In this document: piece by piece, positions 17,726-26,429 of the stretch
Numbering within the stretch: position 1 is the first letter of the stretch
Layout of the letters: every line of letters starts with the position of its first letter
Assembly: GCF_043641075.1 (NCBI RefSeq)
Contig: NZ_JBHZRC010000003.1
Coordinates: 248,001-312,000, forward strand
DNA: 64,000 nt
Reading direction: 5' to 3'
DNA from: Bacillus_BD oryzisoli_A
Lineage (GTDB): Bacteria; Bacillota; Bacilli; Bacillales; Cytobacillaceae
Notes under the pieces: generated by a model
Seen by the model: the letters and a program-made list of their open reading frames with translations, nothing else
The model's database searches: none
What the model was told of the DNA's origin: nothing
Translations under genes and position numbers: made by a program

Positions 17726-18190
17726 TTAACGAAGAAGTTGAAGAACTCCTTGTGGTTGTTGGTTGGCTTGCTTTGCCACTATGCCTTTCGGTCACAGAAT
17801 AGACTATATCTTCATCCACATTCTTCATAGAGCTGGGCACTTCGAACAGCTTTTGCTGCCCTACGAGATTCATAGCCATAGCTTGCGCCTTAGACCGTGT
17901 TCTCTAGTCATTGGACCTTCTCCAGAGTTTCCTCACAGGAGCTTGGCTGCTGATTATCCATTGTTTCATCTTCATCATTTTCACACCTTCACGCTGACCG
18001 TTTCCAGTTACGTTGTGGTTGAGGAAGCTTTAGGAAGTTCCAGCAATTCATCCAGTTATATATACTCTAACTCATTAGCAAACTAGACACCCTTCAACCA
18101 ATTTTCTCAGGATGTATAACACGACTTGAGACATTTTATGAGTTTTGGCTAACATAGCTTGTGCTACTTAGAAAGAATTAAGTTCTCTAT
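17726..18190 (-). pseudogene. Flagellin 3' remnant containing a group I intron
   Basis: Last exon (17770-17726) reads QANQQPQGVLQLLR and stop, a perfect flagellin C-terminus. Across the intron (18146-17771), the sequence 18190-18147 is a decayed version of the codons for NSILSQAAQAMLA, with internal stops (AAGTAG for CAAGCA). The D0/D1 N-terminus and most of the gene are missing, replaced by an unrelated glycosyltransferase fragment. It is thus the 3' end of a lost flagellin copy, in the same orientation as hag. Confidence 0.85.
17771..18146 (-). ncRNA. Group I intron (copy 3) in the flagellin remnant
   Basis: About 376 bases with group I core landmarks on the minus strand: GAATTGCTGG, AATCAGCAGCCAAG (17955-17942), GTCCAATGACTAG (17916-17904) and AAGATATAGTC (17812-17802). 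It ends in G just before the last flagellin exon. It is closely similar to intron 2 of hag at 26475-26848. Its 5' region carries a degenerate copy of the flagellin C-terminal codons, as intron 2 does. P7-region changes (GTCCAATG against GTTCAACG) may reduce activity. Confidence 0.85.
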
Positions 18191-18196
18191 TATTTT

Positions 18197-18606
18197 TTAT
18201 AAATTGGAAAGGATTATATTTGAAATTCTTTCCGCTCCCTTTCCATCTACTTCACGCCAACCGTTTGTAGCAATTTCATTAAGGGAAGCTATATCATCTT
18301 TTAAAAAGGAAAGTAAATTTGCAAAAACCTTTTCGCCTGTACCCAACGATTTAAGAAGGCCTTTTCTATCTAATTCTTTAACATAATAAGACATATAATC
18401 CCATTCTATTTCCAACACCGGCTTACCTATAAACATTGCTTCATAGGGATGTGAGACCACCTAATGTGACAATCACATCCATCTGCATTAGATATTCAGT
18501 TAAATTAGGATTATGCAATAATATAATATTTGTGTTTAAGTGATGGCCTTTAATCCTATATCTTCTATTAGAATCAAATCCTGGTCCTATTACTACATAA
18601 AATGAG
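18197..18606 (-). pseudogene. Truncated, frameshifted glycosyltransferase (PseG-like C-terminus)
   Basis: Two overlapping frames join into one protein tail: FYVVIGPGFDSNRR ... MDVIVTLGG in one, and YEAMFIGKPVLEIEW ... GAERISNIILS in the other, with a frameshift near 18455. The pattern of a gly-rich loop followed by a conserved EAMxxGKP segment is that of UDP-sugar hydrolase/glycosyltransferases of the PseG/MurG fold. The N-terminus is lost where the palindromic element at 18606-18708 begins. It follows the pse operon and may be a leftover of a second sugar-nucleotide pathway. Confidence 0.65.
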
Positions 18607-18708
18607 GAACGCGGGGACGGTTCTGACGTTTCATAGAAGTCATAAATAAATTTCTCTCTATATAACATTTCCTCTCAATGAAACGCGAGAACCATCCCGC
18701 CGTTTCCT
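18606..18708. repeat. Long imperfect palindrome, GAGAACCGTCCC family
   Basis: Arms of about 30 bases (18606-18634 and 18679-18708) are inverted copies: GGAACGCGGGGACGGTTCT and, reversed, GGAAACGGCGGGATGGTTCT. About 44 bases separate them. The element interrupts the glycosyltransferase pseudogene. Relatives occur at 13018-13053 and near 40655. Confidence 0.7.
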
Positions 18709-18715
18709 TTCCCCT

Positions 18716-18757
18716 TCACACCTTCACACTGACCGTTTCCAGTTAGGTTGTGGTTGA
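18716..18757 (-). repeat. Fragment of a group I intron
   Basis: About 41 bases (CACACCTTCAC ... GTTGTGGTTGA on the plus strand) match the internal part of intron copy 3 near 17979-18021 with about two differences. The flanks are unrelated. It is a scar of recombination or deletion among intron copies. The remainder of 18607-18891 shows only the palindrome above and a TGTTATTTT/AAAATAACA hairpin near 18859, after pseI. Confidence 0.7.
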
Positions 18758-18891
18758 ATTCTAATGTCCACATTTAGTAAAAGTTCATCAAACATAAGGG
18801 TCTGTCTCTAAATTTTCCAAAACAATATTATTCCGTATATTAAAGGAAAAATCCTTGTTATTTTTATTAAAATAACAGATTAATACTCTAA

Positions 18892-19944
18892 CTAGAATAG
18901 TTCTTCAAATGTAAGCGGCGTACCTGTAATTAAATCTTTATTTGCAGTGGTATTTAATATTCGTTCATAGTATTTTGGCTCTAGTCCGTAACCTGGTCGA
19001 ATAATTTTTATATTATCTCTTGTAAATCTGTCTCCAACTTTAATATCTTTTGCCACATAGATGGATCTTCTAAATTTTAAAGAAGCCTTTTCGTTCTCTG
19101 TTGGTCCATATGTCACTTTTCCAATTGCTTGCCATGCGCGTTCTGCTTCTAGTACAAGTGCTTTCATTTCGTCTGGTTCCATTGAAAAAGCCGAGTCCAC
19201 ACCACCATCAGCACGAGATAATGTAAAATGCTTCTCAATCACCGTTGCACCTAACGCAACACTTGCTATCGCTACACCTATACCCATTGTATGGTCGGAT
19301 AAACCTACTTGTACGTCAAATAGTTCTCTCATATGCGGAATTGTAGAAATATTAGTGTTCTCTGGGGTTGTTGGATAAGTACTTGTACATTTTAATAAAA
19401 TTAAATTTTCACACCCTGCTTCCCTTGCTGTTTGAACAAGTTCATCCAGCTCCGCAACTGTTGCCATTCCAGTAGAAATAATCATCGGCTTTCCTGTAGA
19501 AGCTACTTTTTTTATTAACGGAATATCAGTATTCTCGAATGAAGCGATTTTATAGAGGGGTACATCCAATTTTTCTAAAAAATCAACAGCAGTTTCATCA
19601 AAAGGTGTACTAAAAGGAATCATTTCAAGCTCACGCGCTCGATCAAATATTGGCTTATGCCATTCCCATGGAGTGTATGCTTGTTGATATAATTTGTATA
19701 GTGAATTCCCTTTCCACAAGCTTTCCTCATCAGTTATTACGAAGTCAGGTTTTTCCATATTTAAGGTCATTGTATCAGCTGTATATGTTTGAATTTTTAA
19801 AGCGTGTGCACCCGATTTAGCAGCAGCTTCCACTATTTCTAGTGCCCGTTCCAAAGATTGATTATGATTTCCCGACATTTCTGCTATAATAAAAGGTCGA
19901 TGTGATGGACCAATTTTAATATTATCTATTATAATATCATTCAT
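18892..19944 (-). CDS. pseI: Pseudaminic acid synthase
   Basis: 350 residues of the NeuB family: RPFIIAEMSGNHNQ at the N-terminus (GNHN metal/substrate motif), GAHALKIQTYTADTMT, a TIM barrel with LIISTGMA, LLKCTSTYP and GLSDHTMG, and a C-terminal antifreeze-like SAF domain (RRSIYVAKDIKVGDRFT). It would condense phosphoenolpyruvate with 2,4-diacetamido-2,4,6-trideoxy-altrose (or its formamido analogue) to make pseudaminic acid. The ATG overlaps the formyltransferase stop by four bases (ATGA), so the two are coupled. Last intact gene of the pse operon. Confidence 0.92.
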   Translation of the reverse strand: MNDIIIDNIKIGPSHRPFIIAEMSGNHNQSLERALEIVEAAAKSGAHALKIQTYTADTMTLNMEKPDFVITDEESLWKGNSLYKLYQQAYTPWEWHKPIFDRARELEMIPFSTPFDETAVDFLEKLDVPLYKIASFENTDIPLIKKVASTGKPMIISTGMATVAELDELVQTAREAGCENLILLKCTSTYPTTPENTNISTIPHMRELFDVQVGLSDHTMGIGVAIASVALGATVIEKHFTLSRADGGVDSAFSMEPDEMKALVLEAERAWQAIGKVTYGPTENEKASLKFRRSIYVAKDIKVGDRFTRDNIKIIRPGYGLEPKYYERILNTTANKDLITGTPLTFEELF

Positions 19945-20528
19945 TTTCTTTCCCTCACTTTGTTCATAGCTCTTATTAACTGGTTAACTGGTGTATCCCA
20001 TCCAGCATATAATAAATGCATGTATTTTTCCTTATCTTTTAAATTATGATAACTTCCTTTTCCACTTTGAATAGTTCTTGAATTTTCCCCTAAGCGTATG
20101 TTAGGCCATACCTTTTTGAAAAGTAATTCAATTTCATTTTTTAATTTTTGATAAGAAGTAGCTAAAGTTTCCTCGACAGTAAAGTCAATTACTTTTTGAG
20201 CAATAATATCACCTGTATCAATTCCAACATTAACATAATGAATAGTTACTCCTTTTGGTGTATTCTCCAAAAAGCTCCATAAGTTTGGATCTGCTCCTCT
20301 GTTCCATGGGAGATAGGAAATATGGAGATTAATAATTCTATTATTGTAATAATCCACCACACTCTTAGGGATTATATATCGATAACCATAACTAATAATA
20401 TAATCTACATTCTCCCTTATTAGCTTTGTTTCCTCCATCTTATCCTCTTGATGAACCACTATATCATTAAAACTATTAAGAAATTTAATAAAATCTTCTC
20501 TATATGGTCCTAATAATAATACTTTCAT
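19941..20528 (-). CDS. Formyltransferase-family enzyme of the pse operon
   Basis: 195 residues of the folate-dependent formyltransferase fold: NLHISYLPWNRGADPNLWS carries the catalytic N-x-H pair, and the aspartate comes in VGIDTGDIIAQ. It lies between pseG and pseI where an N-acetyltransferase (PseH) might be expected; no PseH is seen in the cluster. The inference is that it formylates the 4-amino group, giving a formamido pseudaminic acid. AGGACGTGG precedes the start. A formyl donor role of 10-formyl-tetrahydrofolate is family knowledge. Confidence 0.8.
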   Translation of the reverse strand: MKVLLLGPYREDFIKFLNSFNDIVVHQEDKMEETKLIRENVDYIISYGYRYIIPKSVVDYYNNRIINLHISYLPWNRGADPNLWSFLENTPKGVTIHYVNVGIDTGDIIAQKVIDFTVEETLATSYQKLKNEIELLFKKVWPNIRLGENSRTIQSGKGSYHNLKDKEKYMHLLYAGWDTPVNQLIRAMNKVRERK

Positions 20529-20544
20529 AATTTGCCACGTCCTA

Positions 20545-21630
20545 TTAATTCTTATAAAGAAAACCTTTTATCCTTTCCACTGTTTCATTTCTTTTTACTA
20601 TTTGGGGATTCATTATAAGAGAACACTTTGTTGACATTTCAACATTTTTTTCTGAAGAATGAAGAATCTTTAAAAACTCTTCCTGAATATGATGATTGGT
20701 AATATGGCTACTTTCTCCAAGGCAAATAGCTGCTCCTTTTCTTGCAACAGCATGCGCAATATCACGTTGATTCTCCGCTACAATGATTGTAATTGAGGGT
20801 AGTTGCAAAAAGCATCTTTCCCATGTCGTTGAGCCCCCTGCTCCAATAGAAAAATCTGCATTCATCATAAGTTCAGCCATATTGCTTACTTGGCAATGAA
20901 ATATTATATTTGAAGATTCATTACATATATACTCAATTTTTTCTCTTTGTGGATTGGCTGCTCCTACTACAATATTGAACTCAATTTTAGAGCAATTTAG
21001 TTCTTGAATTGCTTGAATAGTTTTTATTGTTTCTCCTGTAGGATCGGTCCCTCCAAAAAAGACAAGAACATTTTTCACATTTCCATCACGTTTTATTTTA
21101 CTAGGGTCAATTAACAAAAATTCATCTCGTAACAAGACATAGTTTGGACCTAATAACTGAATACAAGACTCTGGTAGTAGTCCGTTGTATCTGTTTTCCA
21201 TATTAAGATAATAATTTTGATCAAGCAGTAGATCACAATCATGGGTACGATCAGAAAGATCATCAATAACCATAATGTGGTCAACTTCTGCACGCATCAC
21301 ACTCTCCCATTTTATATCAAGGCCATAATGATCAATAATGAGCAAGTCTACCTTCCTATTTAAGCTTGTTATTGCTGACTTTGTTTCTTCTGCATCTTGT
21401 TTCCAATTTTCTCGTATCCATTTCCAATGATTCTGAATGTTAGGTAAGATAAGAGTATAGACATTAAATCCCTGATTTTGTAGAAATAAATTACTGTTCC
21501 CGGGAAAATTACGACAAATAAACGTTATATTCGCACCTTCACGTTCAAGCTGCTTAGCTAAAGTGGTACAGCGCATTACATGACCAGTTCCAATTTCTAG
21601 AGAAGCATCTGTTCTAATTACAACATTCAC
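20545..21630 (-). CDS. pseG: UDP-2,4-diacylamido-trideoxy-altrose hydrolase
   Basis: 361 residues, GTG start after GGTTGGGG. The N-terminus has the PseG pattern RTDASLEIGTGHVMRC with the catalytic histidine in GTGHVMR. Rossmann halves follow with LLIIDHYGLD, LVFFGGTDPTG and the UDP-binding GAGGSTTWERC. It would remove UDP from the C1 of the altrose intermediate to release the free sugar for PseI. Spacing to neighbours is 16 and 12 bases, consistent with one operon. Confidence 0.92.
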   Translation of the reverse strand: MNVVIRTDASLEIGTGHVMRCTTLAKQLEREGANITFICRNFPGNSNLFLQNQGFNVYTLILPNIQNHWKWIRENWKQDAEETKSAITSLNRKVDLLIIDHYGLDIKWESVMRAEVDHIMVIDDLSDRTHDCDLLLDQNYYLNMENRYNGLLPESCIQLLGPNYVLLRDEFLLIDPSKIKRDGNVKNVLVFFGGTDPTGETIKTIQAIQELNCSKIEFNIVVGAANPQREKIEYICNESSNIIFHCQVSNMAELMMNADFSIGAGGSTTWERCFLQLPSITIIVAENQRDIAHAVARKGAAICLGESSHITNHHIQEEFLKILHSSEKNVEMSTKCSLIMNPQIVKRNETVERIKGFLYKN

Positions 21631-21642
21631 TTTGACCCCAAC

Positions 21643-22374
21643 CTATAGCTTCTTTTGTTCAATATGAGCATTTATCTCGTTCCATTCGGGATAAATGTTT
21701 AACAATCTAATAACATCTTCTAAAGAAAATACTTGATTTGATTTATATAGTTCATTTAAGATAAGTTGAATTAATTTAAAATCTTCCTCAGTATCAACTG
21801 TCCATCGATATCTTTCAAAATTTTGGTCATTTCTTACATTTAGTAGCTTAAAAAGATTTGAATTTGTATAAAAATAAGCAGTCACATGTTCCCTATCTCT
21901 AGACAAAACAGCTTCATCATACGCTTTACTCAATGCTTCAAATGAAAATACTTCCGTATCAAGCCCTCGTGGATATGTTCTCTCCAATGTGTTAGACACA
22001 TAATCAACTGAAGATTGATTGTTTAAATAACAGTTGACTACCTTATCAATTACCTCTGGATCAATAATTGGACAATCAGATGTCAAACGTACAACAGCAT
22101 CAACATGATAATTTTTTGCTGCTTCATAATAACGAGATAAGACATCCTCTTCAGAACCACGATAATAATCAATACCTAGTCTCTCACACAATTCAAGAAT
22201 CGGCTGTTCGGTTTCTTTTATCGTAGTTGCAACAATTACTTGATCAATAGTTTTTGCATATTTTACCCGCTCTAATTGATATTCAAGAAGTGTTCTTCCG
22301 TTAACTGCCTTCATTATTTTCCCAGGAAGTCTTGTTGATCCCATACGCGCCTGAATAATTGCTGCTACTTTCAA
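21643..22374 (-). CDS. pseF: Cytidylyltransferase (CMP-pseudaminic acid synthetase)
   Basis: 243 residues, TTG start behind AGAGGGTG. The nucleotidyltransferase signature AIIQARMGSTRLPGK and TSDCPIIDP is that of the SpsF/NeuA-type cytidylyltransferases. Its place among pseB, C, G and I makes activation of pseudaminic acid with CTP the likely role. The protein is closer to the SpsF branch than to classical PseF, so specificity is inferred from context. Confidence 0.85.
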   Translation of the reverse strand: MKVAAIIQARMGSTRLPGKIMKAVNGRTLLEYQLERVKYAKTIDQVIVATTIKETEQPILELCERLGIDYYRGSEEDVLSRYYEAAKNYHVDAVVRLTSDCPIIDPEVIDKVVNCYLNNQSSVDYVSNTLERTYPRGLDTEVFSFEALSKAYDEAVLSRDREHVTAYFYTNSNLFKLLNVRNDQNFERYRWTVDTEEDFKLIQLILNELYKSNQVFSLEDVIRLLNIYPEWNEINAHIEQKKL

Positions 22375-22393
22375 TGATACACCCTCTTTTATC

Positions 22394-23551
22394 TCAATTT
22401 AAATGTGTTTTCACAGTTTGTTGAACTGTTATAATAACATCCTCTACATCCTGTTCTGTCATTGCCGGAAACAAGGGGAGTGAGATAATTCTTTCATATA
22501 ACTTTTCCGCATTTGGTAGAGATCCTATTTTATAACCAAGCTCTTGATAGTATGGATGCAAATGGACCGGAATATAATGCACATTTACTCCAATATTTTG
22601 TTTCTGCAAAGCTTCAAAAATTTCTTTTCTTCCTACCATCAATTTTTCTAAATTCAATTGAATAATATATAAATGCCAACTAGACTCACCATCTTCAGGC
22701 TGAAATGGTATCGTAATCTCTGGCATATCTTGAAACGCTCTATTATATTTATCGACATATTTTTTTCGCAGTTCAATAAAATAGTCTATTTTTTTTAGCT
22801 GACTATTTCCTAAAGCGGCTTGAATGTCTGTCATTCGATAATTATAACCAAGAAATTGCATTTCATAATACCAAGGCCCATAATCCTCTTTTAGTTTATC
22901 TGCATCTCGTGTAATCCCATGAGAACGGAATTGAAGGAGCTTTTCATAGTACTCTTTATTATTCGTTGTAATCATCCCTCCTTCACCTGAGGTAATATGT
23001 TTTACAGGGTGAAAACTGAACATCGTCAAATCACTGATTGATCCAACTCTTTTTCCCTTATATGTTGCCCCTAATGCATGAGCTGCATCTTCAATGACCA
23101 CTAAATTATGTCTCTTAGCAATTTCTAATATTTTTTCTAATTCAACTGGTTGACCCGTGAAATCAACTGGAATAATGGCTTTTGTTTTACCTGTTATCTT
23201 TTTTTCAATTTCATTAGGATCAATATTGTAAGTTTTAGAGTCAATATCTGCAAAAACAACTTTTCCATTCTGATATAACACACAGTTCGCACTAGCTGCA
23301 AATGTCATTGGTGTTGTAATAACTTCATCTCCCTCCCTAATGCCAGCTGCAAAACAAGCTCCATGCAAAGCAGCCGTTCCATTTGAAAAAGCAACCGCAT
23401 ATTTTGCTCCTACATAATCAGCAACGGCTTGCTCAAATTGGGAAATATATGGACCAGTAGTTAAAAAAGCTCCTTTTAATACGTCAACAACGGCTTGAAT
23501 ATCATCCTCATCAATCCATTGCCTTCCATACGGTAAATATGTATCTCTCAT
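22394..23551 (-). CDS. pseC: UDP-4-keto sugar aminotransferase
   Basis: 385 residues from the ATG at 23551 (AGGAG at 8 bases); a GTG three codons earlier is less likely. DegT/DnrJ/EryC1 aminotransferase with the PLP lysine in FHPVKHITSGEGG (K184), EDAAHALGA and SNGTAALHGA. It would put the 4-amino group on the sugar made by PseB. Upstream and downstream gaps of 34 and 19 bases keep it in the operon. Confidence 0.93.
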   Translation of the reverse strand: MRDTYLPYGRQWIDEDDIQAVVDVLKGAFLTTGPYISQFEQAVADYVGAKYAVAFSNGTAALHGACFAAGIREGDEVITTPMTFAASANCVLYQNGKVVFADIDSKTYNIDPNEIEKKITGKTKAIIPVDFTGQPVELEKILEIAKRHNLVVIEDAAHALGATYKGKRVGSISDLTMFSFHPVKHITSGEGGMITTNNKEYYEKLLQFRSHGITRDADKLKEDYGPWYYEMQFLGYNYRMTDIQAALGNSQLKKIDYFIELRKKYVDKYNRAFQDMPEITIPFQPEDGESSWHLYIIQLNLEKLMVGRKEIFEALQKQNIGVNVHYIPVHLHPYYQELGYKIGSLPNAEKLYERIISLPLFPAMTEQDVEDVIITVQQTVKTHLN

Positions 23552-23585
23552 AATAACCACTCCTAAAAAAGAAGAAGAAATGCAT

Positions 23586-24554
23586 TCACATTTCCTCTAC
23601 TAACGATTGCAACTCTTCTACCGTCAACCACTCTGTGTTCGTGTCACTAGTATATTTAAATCCTTCGTTTAATGTCTTTGCATTTTTAGTATATTCCTTT
23701 GACCACCAAGGAAATTCAGGAGTAATTACATAGTAATTATCAAATTCTAGAGTATGCCTTGCATCATCTTCTGTAATCATTGCTTCATGCAATTTTTCTC
23801 CAGGTCTTATTCCAACGATTTCAATTTTGATATCAGGAGCAATTGCTGCCGCAAGATCTGTTACTTTCATACTTGGAATTTTCGGTACAAAAATTTCTCC
23901 ACCATGCATTCTATCTAAACTGTCTATGACAAATTGAACACCTTGATCCAAAGTAATCCAGAATCGGGTCATCCGTTCATCGGTAACTGGTAACTTTCCA
24001 GTAGAAGCCATCTTTTTAAAAAATGGGACAACACTTCCACGGCTTCCCACGACATTTCCATAACGAACAACAGCAAACTTTATATCCTTATCACCGACAT
24101 AAGAATTTGCTGCAACAAATAATTTATCTGATGCAAGCTTTGTCGCTCCATATAAATTAACTGGAGCTGCTGCCTTATCTGTACTCAATGCAATTACATG
24201 CTGAACCCCTCGGTCAATAGCCGCTTCAATTATATTTTGAGCACCGTATATATTCGTTTTAACTGCTTCAAATGGATTATATTCACATGCACTAACATGC
24301 TTCAAAGCAGCCGCATGAACAATAATATCTACCCCATCAAAAGCTCTGTATAAACGTTCTTTATCCCTTACATCTCCAAGAAAAAAACGAATACGGGAAT
24401 CCGTATACTCTTGAGCCATTTCATATTGTTTTAATTCATCTCTACTAAATACTATAACTTTCTTTACTCCTAGTTTTAATACTTTAGAGATAAACTTCTT
24501 TCCAAACGAACCTGTTCCACCTGTCACAAGTATTACTTTGTCTTTAATGCTCAT
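23586..24554 (-). CDS. pseB: UDP-GlcNAc 4,6-dehydratase (C5 inverting)
   Basis: 322 residues, extended SDR fold with TGGTGSFGKKF (11-21), the SDR Y135xxxK139 in NLYGATK, and the D126-K127 pair typical of inverting dehydratases (LSTDKAAAPVN). First enzyme of the pseudaminic pathway. Its ATG overlaps the end of the Maf gene by four bases (ATGA), tying sugar synthesis to flagellin glycosylation. Confidence 0.95.
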   Translation of the reverse strand: MSIKDKVILVTGGTGSFGKKFISKVLKLGVKKVIVFSRDELKQYEMAQEYTDSRIRFFLGDVRDKERLYRAFDGVDIIVHAAALKHVSACEYNPFEAVKTNIYGAQNIIEAAIDRGVQHVIALSTDKAAAPVNLYGATKLASDKLFVAANSYVGDKDIKFAVVRYGNVVGSRGSVVPFFKKMASTGKLPVTDERMTRFWITLDQGVQFVIDSLDRMHGGEIFVPKIPSMKVTDLAAAIAPDIKIEIVGIRPGEKLHEAMITEDDARHTLEFDNYYVITPEFPWWSKEYTKNAKTLNEGFKYTSDTNTEWLTVEELQSLVEEM

Positions 24555-26311
24555 CTGATCTCCCTCATTAAGGAATATTTTTCTTCCATTATTTTTATAA
24601 TCCTTTTTATCACTACATTTAGTGTCAATACAAATTCTCTCTGAATTTCTAGATTAGTATGCACAGTATCAAAAGAAAGTTTTTCCGGAATGCTGTAAAA
24701 TCGCTGAAAGATATTAATGATAAACGACTGAAGGTTATGTAACAAAATTTTCTTATTATAAACTTTATCAATCAACTGGTTAACTACTCCCATTTTTTCA
24801 AGCACTTTTAATAATTCCTTCTTGCTCATGTGATTGTCTATCTTAATATGATTTAGCTGATTTTCAACCTCTCTAACCACTGCTTGTAACTCCTTAAGTT
24901 CTTCAAGTTTATTATAAAAATTATTAAGAACTCTCGCTTCATCAAGCTGATAGTTATTAATATTGTTAATGATTTTTTGAACATTTAACTCAAGGGTACA
25001 GTATTTATCTATTACATCTTTCAACCGCATTTGTTTTGTGAACTCAATTTTTACTCCGCCTTCCGTAGCATTAATAACTTCTAATCCTTTACTCATTATT
25101 TCAAGTTCAAACCACTGCTTGAAATCTATCCATAATCGTTGCGTTTTAACTGATTTTCCGTAATAACCTTCTGTTTCCACATAGTCTTCTGCTATTTTAC
25201 TCTCATCATTCTTATAAATTGTTCCAGTGGAATGAGTTGAGCCTGTTTCTTGGTTATAAGCTAAATCCTGTCCTACCAATATGATAGGAGAAGAACCGAT
25301 ATGAGTTGCAAAACCAAATGTCAAATGGGCAACGGAAGCACCCATTGAAACAAAAGCCTCTTCATCTAATTCAAGTATATCGTTTAGCCAACTGTATTCT
25401 ATTACATTATCCCTCATTGGGATTGAAATATTTCCCTTGAACTCTTCAAAAATTTCAGGTCTTATAACTGGCGGAGCAATCAATGTAACTGAATCAGGAA
25501 TAATCTTGTCCTGATAGAAATACTCATAAACTAGCTTGATCCTTTCAATGGAGAAACAAAAGTCTGGAACTATACCATGGTTTAAGAGCTTATCAATTAT
25601 TGTATCCACAGCAAGAATAACAGCTTTTCCCTGCGCCTGTTTTAAATAACCAATATTTTTATCTAATGATGGTCCAGCTGATACAACGATGCAAGGATAG
25701 CCCTTAAAAACATTTTTTAATTTGCTAAAATCTCTAGATTTTCTTAAATACTTTAAATTTAACATATTATTCTCTAAGCCTTCTAGGGAATCTTCAATTG
25801 AATTCCCTAATGAAAACAAGGTGTATTTTATTGTAGAAGAAACAATTTTTAAAAGTTCCTTTGTATGCACTAACTGTAATTCACGATAGTAATATGTTAA
25901 ATAAAAGCGTACATTTTTTATTAGAAAGACTGCTTTAGTCATTAACAGTTCTTCAATATATTTGGCTACATAATCCGTCTTATCTACAAATAAAGCGATA
26001 TTTCTATTTTCTAATATAGATAAATCTTTATTGTGTAAGGCATGATAAAACATTTCCTGATTCGTCTCTAATATAATAAATATAGAATTTGGATTTGAAC
26101 TTTCAATTAATTCTTTTACTTCCTCAATCGATAACACACCGAATATGAAAATCAATTCCCTTTTTTGCTTAGTACCTTTAAACATGCTATCCATCTTATG
26201 AACAGCATTATAGTTATTTACATTTCCTTCATGAATATCTATGTCCAACTCTCCGATATGATGCGAATCATTAGTTGATAGATGTTTGATATTTCCTTCA
26301 AAAAAACTCAT
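24551..26311 (-). CDS. Motility accessory factor (Maf) flagellin glycosyltransferase
   Basis: 586 residues with the central DUF115/MptE-like domain: CIVVSAGPSLDKN, AVDTIIDKLLNHGIVPDF, MGASVAHLTFGFA and GSSPIILVGQDLAYN are hallmark segments. Maf proteins transfer nonulosonic acids such as pseudaminic acid onto flagellin. It is the first gene of the pse operon and directly follows hag, separated by a terminator. The N- and C-terminal helical parts are variable in the family. CTGGAGTGGG precedes the start. Confidence 0.92.
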   Translation of the reverse strand: MSFFEGNIKHLSTNDSHHIGELDIDIHEGNVNNYNAVHKMDSMFKGTKQKRELIFIFGVLSIEEVKELIESSNPNSIFIILETNQEMFYHALHNKDLSILENRNIALFVDKTDYVAKYIEELLMTKAVFLIKNVRFYLTYYYRELQLVHTKELLKIVSSTIKYTLFSLGNSIEDSLEGLENNMLNLKYLRKSRDFSKLKNVFKGYPCIVVSAGPSLDKNIGYLKQAQGKAVILAVDTIIDKLLNHGIVPDFCFSIERIKLVYEYFYQDKIIPDSVTLIAPPVIRPEIFEEFKGNISIPMRDNVIEYSWLNDILELDEEAFVSMGASVAHLTFGFATHIGSSPIILVGQDLAYNQETGSTHSTGTIYKNDESKIAEDYVETEGYYGKSVKTQRLWIDFKQWFELEIMSKGLEVINATEGGVKIEFTKQMRLKDVIDKYCTLELNVQKIINNINNYQLDEARVLNNFYNKLEELKELQAVVREVENQLNHIKIDNHMSKKELLKVLEKMGVVNQLIDKVYNKKILLHNLQSFIINIFQRFYSIPEKLSFDTVHTNLEIQREFVLTLNVVIKRIIKIMEEKYSLMREIR

Positions 26312-26390
26312 TCTAAACCCACTCCAGTTTAAAATCTAATTACGCACTCAGTTATTTATCATACACAGATCCTAGCGCTATAAACATTTT

Positions 26391-26417
26391 AAAAAAAGAG
26401 TTCCATTGCTGGAACCC
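26391..26417 (-). terminator. Terminator of hag
   Basis: Minus strand GGGTTCCA/TGGAACTC stem with a GCAA loop, then seven T residues, 13 bases after the hag stop codon. Confidence 0.9.
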
Positions 26418-26429
26418 TTTTTTTAAAGA

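Noticed and set aside
18441..18668. 75-codon frame as an intact gene
   Set aside because: Its first 20 codons come from the palindromic element, and it breaks off in the middle of a conserved glycosyltransferase segment that continues in another frame.
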